Part shown: piece by piece, positions 5,755 through 13,573 of the stretch
Layout of the letters: every line of letters begins with the position of its first letter
Numbering within the stretch: the stretch's first letter is position 1
Source: JAHIEZ01 sp964598275
GTDB taxonomy: Bacteria; Patescibacteriota; Microgenomatia; UBA12405
DNA: 23,963 nt
Assembly: GCA_964598275.1 (NCBI GenBank)
Contig: CAZRAZ010000005.1
Span: forward strand, 1 to 23,963
Direction: 5' to 3'
Notes under the pieces: generated by a model
What the model was told of the DNA's origin: nothing
Databases searched by the model: none
Seen by the model: the letters and a program-made list of their open reading frames with translations, nothing else
Made by a program: the position numbers and the translations under genes

Positions 5755-7011
5755 ATGACCATCTTAAAAAGTAAAAATATTAAACTTATCGGCCTTTTCT
5801 TTCTCGTTTTCTCCCTCTCTTATTTCGGCTTTAATAATTTTTTTCCTGTTCAATCAAAAATTCCCGATACTTCCGCCTTAACCGACGAGTCGGTCGATGC
5901 CGGCAACCAACCTCAAACTGGATATATCAACTTTTCCGGGCCCAAAACTCAAGTTTGTCCTCTAAACGGCGCTCTTCACACCCAGGCAGAAGCAGACATT
6001 TGGTCCACTCGTCGTCCGCTTATGGTCATGATTGAAAATCATTCGGACTCCCGCCCTCAATCCGGTTTAAGCAATGCTGATATCATTTACGAAGCTGTCG
6101 CCGAGGGAGGCATCACCCGCTTTATGGCTGTTTTTTACTGCGCTGTTTTACGTGGTTCTTCCCAAAAATATGATGTCGGTCCGGTCCGTTCTGCCAGAAG
6201 CTATTTTCTTGATCTGGCTTCCGAATATGGCGATTTTCCTCTTTATACTCACGTTGGTGGCGCCAACTGCTCTGCTCCAAAAGATGAAGCCGGCCAGTCT
6301 CTGGCCTGTACCACCGATCGCCGGGCCATGGCCGTTGAACAAATCAGCCAATACGGCTGGATGAACAAAGGCTCCTGGAGCGACCTAAGCCAATTTTCTC
6401 TTTCTTACCGGGTTTGTCGTCGCGAACCCGACAGAACCGGTGAAACTTGGGACACAGAACATTCAATGTATTGCTCAACGGATAAACTTTGGGAAACTGC
6501 CGCCGAAGACAAAAGAGGAGTGACTAATATCACCTCTGCTACCGGCAAAACTTGGGACAGCAACTTCAAACTTTGGTCTTTTAACCAGCCGGACAGTTCC
6601 TCTGCCTCCGACATCAAAAACATTACTTTTGATTTTTGGCCTGGTTTTAAACAATATACCGTTTCCTGGCAATACGATTCCCTTACCAACAGCTATCTCC
6701 GTTTCAATAGTGGCGAAAAACAGATCGATTTCAACAATCAGGAAGTTTTGACCGCCAAAAATATCATCATTCAGTTTGTCAAAGAAACCCAGTCGGTTGA
6801 CATTCACCAGCACAATCTTTATCAGACTATTGGTCGCGGCACCGGCATTCTTTTCCAAAATGGTTCCAAAGCCGACATCACCTGGACCAAAGCCAGCCGT
6901 ACTGCCCGTACCTCTTTCAAAGACAAATCAGGCAAAGACATAAATTTTGTTCCTGGTCAAATCTGGATAGAACTTTTGCCCATCGGCAATGATGTTAGCT
7001 ATGAAAACTGA
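5755..7011 (+). CDS. DUF3048 (YerB-like) extracytoplasmic protein
   Basis: This 418-aa protein has an N-terminal hydrophobic segment (about 10-27, IGLFFLVFSLSYFGFNNF) serving as anchor or signal. The DUF3048 N-terminal domain has RRPLMVMIENHSDSRPQSG, DIIYEAVAEGGITRFMAVF and VGPVRSARSYF. The C-terminal DUF3048 domain has GTGILFQNGSKADITW and INFVPGQIWIELLP. No lipobox is seen, unlike Bacillus YerB. The biochemical role is unknown; the family is surface-exposed. The stop overlaps the next gene's start by 11 nt. There is no Shine-Dalgarno, so translation is probably coupled to the preceding gene. Confidence 0.93.
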   Translation: MTILKSKNIKLIGLFFLVFSLSYFGFNNFFPVQSKIPDTSALTDESVDAGNQPQTGYINFSGPKTQVCPLNGALHTQAEADIWSTRRPLMVMIENHSDSRPQSGLSNADIIYEAVAEGGITRFMAVFYCAVLRGSSQKYDVGPVRSARSYFLDLASEYGDFPLYTHVGGANCSAPKDEAGQSLACTTDRRAMAVEQISQYGWMNKGSWSDLSQFSLSYRVCRREPDRTGETWDTEHSMYCSTDKLWETAAEDKRGVTNITSATGKTWDSNFKLWSFNQPDSSSASDIKNITFDFWPGFKQYTVSWQYDSLTNSYLRFNSGEKQIDFNNQEVLTAKNIIIQFVKETQSVDIHQHNLYQTIGRGTGILFQNGSKADITWTKASRTARTSFKDKSGKDINFVPGQIWIELLPIGNDVSYEN

Positions 7012-7594
7012 AAAAATCCTGGCAAAGCTTTTGGTTTCTTCTACCAGGCGAAAACTGATCAAGATATTTTTCTCCACCCCCGACGATATTTTTTATGTCC
7101 GTCAATTGGTTCGTTTTACCTCCGAAGAAATCAACTCTGTCAGACGCGAATTGCAAAATCTAGCATCAGTTAATCTCATCAAATCAGAAAGACGAGGCAA
7201 TCGCCTCTACTATTGGGCCAATCAAAAATCGTCCCTTTTTCCCGACCTTTTAACTCTGGCTTGCAAAATTAGCCATCTGGGCTTAAGTTTGGCTTATTTC
7301 AAAAATAAATCCGCCCCGGTCAGCCTCTTGCTTTACAGTTATAATTTTGCCGTCAACAAAAGCTCCACTCAAAACGACATTGATTTAATCGTTGTTGGTC
7401 AAATTTCACCTCAAAAAATTGAAAGTCATCTCAAAAAAGAAGAACAATTTCGCGGTCGGGAAATTAATTACATGGTCATGAACAAAAAAGAACTTCAGCT
7501 AAGAATGTCTAAAAAAGACCCTTTTATTGTTAATTTTTTTCTAAATTGTCCCCTCTTTATTATCGGTAGTCCTCAAGAGATGCTCAATGTCTAA
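7001..7594 (+). CDS. Winged-helix protein fused to a degenerate nucleotidyltransferase-like domain
   Basis: This 197-aa protein has an N-terminal winged helix (about 3-66). It includes KLLVSSTRRKLIKIFFSTPD, the recognition region EEINSVRRELQNL and a wing with GNRLYYW. The C-terminal part (about 95-190) resembles the minimal NTase fold: it keeps NDIDLIVVG, with the acidic DxD, but the GS motif that normally precedes it is replaced (YSYNFAVNKSS), so catalysis is doubtful. Codons from 6989 are also in frame (MMLAM); the ATG at 7001 is chosen because the conserved part begins there. It overlaps DUF3048 by 11 nt and the AbrB-like gene by 8 nt. It is probably a local transcription regulator. Confidence 0.78.
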   Translation: MKTEKILAKLLVSSTRRKLIKIFFSTPDDIFYVRQLVRFTSEEINSVRRELQNLASVNLIKSERRGNRLYYWANQKSSLFPDLLTLACKISHLGLSLAYFKNKSAPVSLLLYSYNFAVNKSSTQNDIDLIVVGQISPQKIESHLKKEEQFRGREINYMVMNKKELQLRMSKKDPFIVNFFLNCPLFIIGSPQEMLNV

Positions 7595-7784
7595 CACAAG
7601 TTTGCGAAAAGTCATCAAAACCGGCAACAGTTTGGCCATCACTATCCCCTCCAAAGTCGGTCATGATTTCGACATCAAAGAAGGTGATCTGGCCCGGGTC
7701 AAAATCAATCGCAGTCGTGCCGCCATTACTTATCTTTTTTCCGGCCACCCCCGCCAGCTTTCATTAATCAACAAGAAAAAATGA
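7587..7784 (+). CDS. AbrB/MazE/SpoVT-family DNA-binding protein
   Basis: This 65-aa protein has the swapped-hairpin signature LRKVIKTGNSLAITIPSKVGHDFDIKEGDLARVKI (residues 6-40), as in AbrB, SpoVT and MazE antitoxins. The tail (FSGHPRQLSLINKKK) is short and basic. No MazF/PemK-like toxin gene accompanies it, so a transition-state regulator role is more likely than an antitoxin one. It overlaps the winged-helix gene by 8 nt and secD by 4 nt, so expression is coupled to Sec components. Confidence 0.88.
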   Translation: MSNTSLRKVIKTGNSLAITIPSKVGHDFDIKEGDLARVKINRSRAAITYLFSGHPRQLSLINKKK

Positions 7785-9103
7785 CCATCATAAATTTTGC
7801 TTATAAAAAAACCCAAAAAAACATCCTCCTAATTTTTTTGATTAGTCTTGTCTGTCTCTATCTCAACCTTTTTTCCGTCTTAAATTTATCTCGTTTTATC
7901 GCCTCTCCACATCTTGCCCCCCCTGCCTTAAAATATGGCCTGGATCTTGCCGGCGGAGCCTCTCTTGTTTACCAAGTTGACATCTCTTCTGTTCCCGCCG
8001 AAGCGCTTTCTTCCGCCCTCGAAGCCCTTAAAGGCAATATCGAGCAACGGGTCAATCTTTTTGGTTTATCCGAAGCCAACGTTCAGACATCAACCCAGGC
8101 CGACTCTTATCGTCTGATTGTCGAACTGCCCGGCATCGACAACTTAAATCAGGCCATCGATCTGATTGGTCGAACCGCCCAATTAAAATTTATGGGCGAA
8201 ACTGCTATTTCTGCCGAAGCTACCGCCACCGCCACCTTTGCAGATGTTTTTTCGCAAGACACCGGTCTTACCGGCTCTCACCTTATTCGCTCCAGCGTCC
8301 AAATCAATTCTCAAAATTCGGAGCCCGAAGTCCTGCTGGAATTCAACTCCGCCGGCTCAGACTTGTTCAAAATCGCCACCGAAAAATTTTTAAATCAACG
8401 TATTGCCATCTTTTTGGATGATTTTCCCATTACCTTTCCCACGGTTCAGTCTGTCATCACCGACGGTCGGGCTGTTATCAATGGTAGTTTTGACACTCAA
8501 TCGGCCAAATCCTTATCGGCTCAACTAAACGCCGGCGCCCTGCCTCTTTCTGTCAACCTAATCCAGCAACAACGTCTTGGCGCCACCCTGGGTCAGGACA
8601 CCATCAGAAAAGGCTTAATTGCCGGTGCCGTCGGTTTATTTCTGATCTGTCTTTTCATGATTGGCAATTATGGCTGGTTGGGTCTGATTGCCGATTTCAG
8701 TCTTTTAATTTACAGTTTAATCAGCCTTTCTCTTTATCGGCTTATTCCCGTTACTATTACTTTTCCCGGCTTGGTTGGTTTCATTCTTTCAGTTGGCATG
8801 GCGGTTGACAGTAATATCTTAATTTTTGAACGTTTCCGCGAAGAAATCAGAACCGGCAAGGAATGGCATCAGGCTTTGGAATTGGCCTTTGGTCGGGCTT
8901 GGGATTCCATCAAAGACGCCAATATCTGTACCATTATTACTGCTTTAATTCTTTTCAACCCCTTAAATTGGCAATTTCTAAACAGTTCCGGCATGGTCAG
9001 AGGCTTTGCTCTCACTCTGCTTTTGGGTATCCTTGTCGGTCTTTTTACCGGTGTTTTTGTTACCCGTAATTTATTAAGATTTTTTTATCGCCGTAAATCA
9101 TGA
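7781..9103 (+). CDS. secD: Protein translocase subunit SecD
   Basis: SecD works with SecF as an RND-type accessory of SecYEG that uses the proton gradient to pull proteins across the membrane. The 440-aa protein has an N-terminal helix (about 14-33), then KYGLDLAGGASLVYQVD (D1 motif) and the P1 region EQRVNLFGLSEANVQ. TDGRAVINGSF leads to the membrane half (about 270-436), with LPLSVNLIQQQRLGATLG and the D4-type motif VGMAVDSNILIFERFREE. The length suits a compact SecD. The start overlaps the AbrB-like stop and the end overlaps secF (ATGA). Confidence 0.97.
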   Translation: MTIINFAYKKTQKNILLIFLISLVCLYLNLFSVLNLSRFIASPHLAPPALKYGLDLAGGASLVYQVDISSVPAEALSSALEALKGNIEQRVNLFGLSEANVQTSTQADSYRLIVELPGIDNLNQAIDLIGRTAQLKFMGETAISAEATATATFADVFSQDTGLTGSHLIRSSVQINSQNSEPEVLLEFNSAGSDLFKIATEKFLNQRIAIFLDDFPITFPTVQSVITDGRAVINGSFDTQSAKSLSAQLNAGALPLSVNLIQQQRLGATLGQDTIRKGLIAGAVGLFLICLFMIGNYGWLGLIADFSLLIYSLISLSLYRLIPVTITFPGLVGFILSVGMAVDSNILIFERFREEIRTGKEWHQALELAFGRAWDSIKDANICTIITALILFNPLNWQFLNSSGMVRGFALTLLLGILVGLFTGVFVTRNLLRFFYRRKS

Positions 9104-9954
9104 ATATCGTCAAACTCAAACCCTATTTTCTTTCCTTTTCATCCCTCCTTTTAGTCTTATCTGCCTTTTCTATTTTTAAATGGGGCTTTTTGCCTTCTAT
9201 CGATTTTGCCGGTGGTTCTGTTTGGCAACTAAATCTACCCGAAGAGCCGGATCAGGGGAAAATCCGTCAGATTTTTGATCAAAACCAAATTCCTCTGGTT
9301 TCTCTTTCCGCCCAAGGCTCTGATTATCTTTTAAAATTTTCCGCCGTCGATCAAAATCAAAAAACCGCTCTTGATTCTCAAATTCAAACCCTCGATGCCG
9401 ATTTTAGCGAAGTTCGCTTTGAAACTTTAAGCCCTAGTCTGGGCAAGGAGCTTCTCAAAAAAACCCTTTGGGCTATTCTTCTCTCTTCTCTCACACTCTT
9501 TATTTTTATCGGTCGTCGCTTCAAAGACCGCGCCTTTGGCTTTTGCGCCGTCCTAGCTATGTTCCACGATACCTTTATCCTGATTGGTTCCTTTTCCTTA
9601 CTTGGTCATTTCTTTGGCGCCGAAATTGACACTCTTTTTGTTACCGCTGTCTTAACCACCCTTTCTGCCTCGGTTCACGACACCGTTGTTACTTTCGACC
9701 GGATTCGTGAGCTTCGCTTTAAGCACCTGACTCTAAACTGGGCCGATTTGGCCAATCAGGCCGTCTCCGAGACCTTAGTTCGTTCCATTAATAACTCCAT
9801 GACCATTATCTTCATGCTTTTGTCCTTGGCTATTTTAGGAGGCGATACTACTCGCTGGTTTGCCATTGCTCTTTTAGTCGGCGCCGTTGCCGGCACTTAT
9901 TCGTCACTTGGTGTCGCCGTCCCCCTGCTCTTGATCTTCAAAAAGAAAAAGTAA
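9100..9954 (+). CDS. secF: Protein translocase subunit SecF
   Basis: This 284-aa partner of SecD has an N-terminal helix (about 10-28), the SIDFAGGSVWQL motif and a small periplasmic domain (about 40-105). Five further membrane segments follow, with LTTLSASVHDTVVTFDRIRE (the D5-type motif) and SINNSMTIIFMLLSLAILGG. It ends in a basic tail (FKKKK). It overlaps secD by 4 nt and is the last gene of the operon that begins at 5404. An inverted repeat lies just after the stop. Confidence 0.97.
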   Translation: MNIVKLKPYFLSFSSLLLVLSAFSIFKWGFLPSIDFAGGSVWQLNLPEEPDQGKIRQIFDQNQIPLVSLSAQGSDYLLKFSAVDQNQKTALDSQIQTLDADFSEVRFETLSPSLGKELLKKTLWAILLSSLTLFIFIGRRFKDRAFGFCAVLAMFHDTFILIGSFSLLGHFFGAEIDTLFVTAVLTTLSASVHDTVVTFDRIRELRFKHLTLNWADLANQAVSETLVRSINNSMTIIFMLLSLAILGGDTTRWFAIALLVGAVAGTYSSLGVAVPLLLIFKKKK

Positions 9955-9960
9955 TTTCCC

Positions 9961-9985
9961 CAAACCAACCTCCGGAGTTGGTTTG
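9961..9985. terminator. Inverted repeat between convergent secF and cca, possible bidirectional terminator
   Basis: The arms are CAAACCAAC(C)TCC and GGAGTTGGTTTG, with one bulged C. The repeat sits in the 38-nt gap between convergent stops. The T-runs on either side are imperfect (TTTGTCTAAGTCT on the plus strand; TTACTTTTTCTTTTT on the minus strand), so efficiency is uncertain. Confidence 0.55.
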
Positions 9986-9992
9986 TCTAAGT

Positions 9993-11336
9993 CTATTTCT
10001 CTTCCTTTATCATCCCCAGTAACGTTTCTCTCTCGTTTAATTCCGGTTTTTCTTCAACTTGGGCAAACAATTTATTCAATACCTCTCCCACTTTTCGCCC
10101 CGGCTTAATTTTTAGTATCTTCATTACATCCTCGCCGTTTACTTTTAAATCTTTGATCGAAAATGGTTGTTTTTGCACTTCCGCAATTCTCTTTTTAAAT
10201 AATTCCCAGCGCCAGCTGGTCTCCCTGGCTCCACTGCCGATTCTGTCGGCTCTTCTTAAAGCAATCATTTCATCCACCAAAGGCAATGTCACCCGTCTGA
10301 TAAATCTTCTCACCGATTTGTCCGTCTGCATTTCCGAAGCCGTAAACATATGCCAGCGCGTCAACCTAAACAGTTTGTCTAGTTCTTTTTTCGACAACCT
10401 TAATCGTTTACCGATAGTTATCGCCGTTCTTGCCCCCGACACTTCATGATTATGAAAAGTTTTTTCTCCGCTTGCCTTTTTCTTTACTACTACCGGTTTG
10501 TCCACATCGTGCAGCAGAGCCGCCAGCTGGGTGATCGGATTGTCACTTTGGCAATTCTCAAGTGTCCTTAAATTATGCTCCCAGACGTCATAAATATGAT
10601 GCCCTTTTTGCCCCACCCCAATTCCTGCCAGAAGTTCCGGCATAATATAAACCAACAGTCCTGTTTCTCTTAACATGTCTATTCCGACTGCCGGAGTAGG
10701 GGACAACAGTATCAAAAACAGCTCCTCTCTTATCCTTTCTCCGGCCACCTCTGTTATCAGTTTGGCATTTTTTAAAATTGCTCCCCTTGTTTTTTCTTCA
10801 ATGGTAAATCCCAATTGGACCGCCAGCCTTACCGCTCTCATCATTCGCAAAGCGTCTTCTCCAAATCTTTTGTCTGCCCCACCCACCGCCCGAATTAATT
10901 TCTTTTGCAAATTTTTTTCTCCTTCATATAAATCCAACATCTGCCATTTTCCCTCCTTTTTACCCCAAGCCATGGCGTTTATCGTAAAATCCCGCCTGCC
11001 CAAATCTTCCTCTATTTTTTTACTCCAAATCAATTTATCCGGATGCCGCTTGTCACTATAGCCAATCTCTTTTCTATAGGTGGTCACCTCAAAGATTTCT
11101 TTATCTTTGCCCACAATCGACAAAGTGCCAAAGGCATTATTGCAAAAGCTGTTTTTGACAAACAATTTTTTCATTTCCTCCGGTCGAAGATTAGTAGCAA
11201 AATCCCAGTCTTCAACTTTTCTTCCCAACATCATATCCCGCACCGCTCCGCCCACCACAAAAATTTCCCCGCCAACATCTTCAAAAACCGTCATTATTTT
11301 TTTTACCTTTTCCGGCAGAATGAATTTTTTCTTCAT
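9993..11336 (-). CDS. cca: CCA-adding tRNA nucleotidyltransferase with HD domain
   Basis: This 447-aa class II nucleotidyltransferase adds or repairs the 3' CCA of tRNAs. The catalytic head has VVGGAVRDMMLG (27-38) and DWDFAT (43-48, the metal-binding Asp pair). RRDFTINAMAW (114-124) and EDALRMMRAVRLAVQLGF (160-177) complete the poly(A)/CCA core. A C-terminal HD domain has H254, HD (276-277) and HNHE near 295-298, suggesting phosphohydrolase activity. A TAGAAT box ends 5 nt before the ATG, and there is no Shine-Dalgarno. CCA-adding activity is preferred over poly(A) polymerase because of the HD domain and small size, but this is inference. Confidence 0.93.
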   Translation of the reverse strand: MKKKFILPEKVKKIMTVFEDVGGEIFVVGGAVRDMMLGRKVEDWDFATNLRPEEMKKLFVKNSFCNNAFGTLSIVGKDKEIFEVTTYRKEIGYSDKRHPDKLIWSKKIEEDLGRRDFTINAMAWGKKEGKWQMLDLYEGEKNLQKKLIRAVGGADKRFGEDALRMMRAVRLAVQLGFTIEEKTRGAILKNAKLITEVAGERIREELFLILLSPTPAVGIDMLRETGLLVYIMPELLAGIGVGQKGHHIYDVWEHNLRTLENCQSDNPITQLAALLHDVDKPVVVKKKASGEKTFHNHEVSGARTAITIGKRLRLSKKELDKLFRLTRWHMFTASEMQTDKSVRRFIRRVTLPLVDEMIALRRADRIGSGARETSWRWELFKKRIAEVQKQPFSIKDLKVNGEDVMKILKIKPGRKVGEVLNKLFAQVEEKPELNERETLLGMIKEEK

Positions 11337-11341
11337 ACCAT

Positions 11342-11347
11342 ATTCTA
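11342..11347 (-). promoter_or_regulatory. cca -10 box, predicted leaderless
   Basis: TAGAAT on the minus strand lies 5 nt before the cca ATG, immediately after the terminator of the upstream RRM gene. The -35 position falls in the terminator stem and is not recognisable. Confidence 0.45.
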
Positions 11348-11350
11348 ACC

Positions 11351-11386
11351 GAAAAAATCCCTCCCCGCTGTTGGCGGGGAGGGATT
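11351..11386 (-). terminator. Rho-independent terminator of the RRM protein gene
   Basis: On the minus strand the 13-bp stem AATCCCTCCCCGC / GCGGGGAGGGATT with loop CAACA is followed by a T-run (TTTTTC). It lies 11 nt after the RRM gene stop and separates it from cca. Confidence 0.9.
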
Positions 11387-11396
11387 AAATTACTTT

Positions 11397-11843
11397 TTAC
11401 TCTTCACTATCATCGCTACCCGCTTCTTCATCTGCTTTAGGAGCCTCTTCCACTTCAGTCGTTTCTTCTTCAGTTTCTGCCGGGGCCTCGGGGGCTTCCT
11501 CTGCTTCGGCCATCGGCGCTTCTTCTACTTCGGGGGCTTCTTCCGCTTGGGGAGCCGGAGCCGCTGCTGGACTGGCAGTCATTCCGCCTTCCTCTCTGGG
11601 GGGATTGGCTTCCTTAACTACCATGTTCCGACCTTCCTGGTCAGATCCATCCAAAGCCTGCATGGCTGCAGCCGCTTCTTCATCTTTGGTAAATTCAACA
11701 AAACCAAAGCCCTTGCTTCGGCCCGAAAAACGATCACTAATAACCTTGGCCGACACCACCGTTCCATAAGCAGAAAAAATCTGCGTTAATTGGTCATCGG
11801 TTATGGCGTAAGCCAAATTTCCTACGAATAATTTTTTTGCCAT
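11397..11843 (-). CDS. RRM-type RNA-binding protein with acidic Ala/Pro/Glu-rich tail
   Basis: This 148-aa protein begins MAKKLFVGNLAYAITDDQL. It has one RNA recognition motif (about 3-79) with RNP2 LFVGNL (5-10) and RNP1 KGFGFVEF (44-51). A low-complexity tail (about 88-148) is rich in Glu, Ala and Pro and almost free of basic residues. Single-RRM proteins of this kind in bacteria are thought to act as RNA chaperones. The frame stays open upstream to 12134, but that part is antisense to recJ. The ATG at 11843 has an AAAGGAG Shine-Dalgarno 5 nt upstream. Its terminator and own promoter suggest a single-gene, well-expressed unit. Confidence 0.93.
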   Translation of the reverse strand: MAKKLFVGNLAYAITDDQLTQIFSAYGTVVSAKVISDRFSGRSKGFGFVEFTKDEEAAAAMQALDGSDQEGRNMVVKEANPPREEGGMTASPAAAPAPQAEEAPEVEEAPMAEAEEAPEAPAETEEETTEVEEAPKADEEAGSDDSEE

Positions 11844-11877
11844 TATTCTCCTTTCAATAACAATAATAACTTCGTTT

Positions 11878-11883
11878 AGTATA
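11878..11883 (-). promoter_or_regulatory. -10 box of the RRM protein gene
   Basis: TATACT on the minus strand would give a leader of about 30 nt that includes the Shine-Dalgarno. It overlaps the divergent recJ promoter region (TAAAAT at 11895). The -35 is weak. Confidence 0.45.
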
Positions 11884-11894
11884 ACAAAATTGTG

Positions 11895-11900
11895 TAAAAT
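11895..11900 (+). promoter_or_regulatory. recJ -10 box, predicted leaderless
   Basis: TAAAAT ends 7 nt before the recJ ATG at 11908, with no Shine-Dalgarno. The -35 is poor (TCGTTT at 17-nt spacing). Confidence 0.45.
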
Positions 11901-11907
11901 AAAAAGA

Positions 11908-13560
11908 ATGCATTCTCCCAAAATTAATTTTCTCTCTTCTTCCACCCTTACTTCTGCCACTTCTGTCGACAGCTTAGTCAAACTTCTTCTCAAAAATCGT
12001 GGTCTAAAAATCAAAAACCTGTCTTCTTTTATAAATCCCCCTCCGGTCTCTTCTCTTCCTCCGTCTGCTTTTTCTCTTTCCGCCGCCCAACTTAAAAAAG
12101 CCGTTTTTCGTCTCCAAAAAGCCATCAAAGCCAAAGAAAATATCCTAATTTACGGCGATTATGATGCCGACGGTATTACCGCCACCGCCATTTTATGGCT
12201 TGCTCTTCACTCTCTTTCGGCTTCCGTCACCCCTTTTATTCCCCATCGCCAAACCGACGGTTATGGTCTTAAGTCAAAATCGCTTGCCCGTTTGTCAAAA
12301 CAAAAAAAGCTAAAATTTGATCTAATTATCACTCTTGACAACGGCATTAGCGCCCAAAAAGAAATCAAAAAACTGCCCGCCTCCACCGATCTTATTATTG
12401 TCGACCATCATCTGGCTTCCCAGACTCTGCCGAAAGCTTTTGCCATCCTTCATTCCACCCTCACCTCTGCTTCGGTTTTATCCTGGCTTTTATCGTCCCG
12501 TCTGGTTTCTCACCCCGACTTAGGTTTGGCCGCCATCGGTCTGGTGGCCGACTGTCTCCCTCTTGTCGGCCTCAACCGATCAGTTGTTTTCCACGGCCTT
12601 AATTTTCTCGCTTTTCATCCTTCCTTTGCCATTTCCGCTCTCAATCCTCCCTCTTTGGGCAAAAAGTTATCAGCATCTGATCTGGCTTTTAACATCGCCC
12701 CTCAAATTAATGCCGTCGGTCGTCTTTCAGACCCCACCGATGCTCTTCGCCTCCTCTGTGCTCAAAATTCCCGCCAGGCCAACTTTTATGCCCGCAAATT
12801 ATCAGCCTGCAACCAGGATCGCCAATCTTTACAAAAAAAAGCCATCAATCTGGCCGGAGACCTTAGTCCCTCTCCTTCCCAAAAAATTATCATCAGTAAA
12901 AGTTCCCGATACCATCTCGGTGTCATTGGTTTGCTGGCAGGCTTTCTCACTCAAAAATATAACTTACCTTCAATTGTTATCAGCCGGCAGGCTTCCGAGG
13001 CCAAGGGCTCCTGTCGTTCCGTTCCCGGTTTTGATATTATTTCGGCTCTCCGTACTTTTTCGTCTCTTTTTATCGATCTTGGCGGTCATGCCGCCGCCGC
13101 CGGTTTTACCATCCCTTCTAAAAATATCTCCATTTTAGAAAAAAAAATTACTGCTCTTGCCCAAAAAAAACTCAAAAACATCGACCTTACTCCTGCCTTC
13201 ACCGTCGACGCCACTGCCGATCTTTCCGCCCTAAAAATTTCTCTGATCAAGGCCATCAATCAACTCCAGCCATTTGGTATGGGTAATCCCACCCCTCTCT
13301 TTTTTTTGCCCAATCTTAAGGTTCTTTCCAAAAAATTACTCGGTGCCGATTCAAACCACTTGAAATTAATTCTTGATGACCCTCAAACTGCCAAAATTGA
13401 ACAATCACCCGCTACTGCCATTGCCTTTAAAAAAGGCCATCTTGACGCCAAAATCACCCCCGGCTGTCTGGTTGACCTGATTGCTTCTTTTGAACTTAAT
13501 ACTTGGAACGGCCGGACCACTCCTCAACTTGTTGTCAAGGAAATTTTTCCTCACAGCTGA
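11908..13560 (+). CDS. recJ: Single-stranded-DNA-specific exonuclease RecJ
   Basis: RecJ degrades single-stranded DNA 5' to 3' in recombination and repair. This 550-aa product (usual 560-580) has DHH-phosphoesterase motif I DYDADG (84-89), LDNGIS (143-148), the DHH motif IVDHH (164-168) and AAIGLVADCLPL. NAVGRLSDPTDALRLL, GVIGLLAGFLTQKYNLPSIVIS and the DHHA1-type GGHAAAAGF follow. The C-terminal OB region starts around INQLQPFGMGNPTPLF. The first 70 residues are Ser/Pro-rich. A TTG at 11890 is also in frame, but the ATG at 11908, placed 7 nt after TAAAAT, is preferred. aspS starts 13 nt after the stop from its own -10 box. Confidence 0.95.
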   Translation: MHSPKINFLSSSTLTSATSVDSLVKLLLKNRGLKIKNLSSFINPPPVSSLPPSAFSLSAAQLKKAVFRLQKAIKAKENILIYGDYDADGITATAILWLALHSLSASVTPFIPHRQTDGYGLKSKSLARLSKQKKLKFDLIITLDNGISAQKEIKKLPASTDLIIVDHHLASQTLPKAFAILHSTLTSASVLSWLLSSRLVSHPDLGLAAIGLVADCLPLVGLNRSVVFHGLNFLAFHPSFAISALNPPSLGKKLSASDLAFNIAPQINAVGRLSDPTDALRLLCAQNSRQANFYARKLSACNQDRQSLQKKAINLAGDLSPSPSQKIIISKSSRYHLGVIGLLAGFLTQKYNLPSIVISRQASEAKGSCRSVPGFDIISALRTFSSLFIDLGGHAAAAGFTIPSKNISILEKKITALAQKKLKNIDLTPAFTVDATADLSALKISLIKAINQLQPFGMGNPTPLFFLPNLKVLSKKLLGADSNHLKLILDDPQTAKIEQSPATAIAFKKGHLDAKITPGCLVDLIASFELNTWNGRTTPQLVVKEIFPHS

Positions 13561-13566
13561 TATACT
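13561..13566 (+). promoter_or_regulatory. aspS -10 box, predicted leaderless
   Basis: TATACT directly follows the recJ stop and ends 7 nt before the aspS ATG. No good -35 is visible. Confidence 0.45.
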
Positions 13567-13573
13567 TTAGGTC

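Noticed and set aside
7587..7784. MazE-type antitoxin of a toxin-antitoxin pair
   Set aside because: No MazF/PemK-like toxin is adjacent. The gene is fused by overlap to secD, so a regulator is the simpler reading.
9961..9985. Confident bidirectional terminator after secF
   Set aside because: The inverted repeat is clear, but T-runs on both sides are interrupted. It is kept only as a moderate-confidence feature.
11844..12134. 97-residue N-terminal extension of the RRM protein
   Set aside because: It is antisense to recJ and lies upstream of a clear Shine-Dalgarno and of the RRM domain start.
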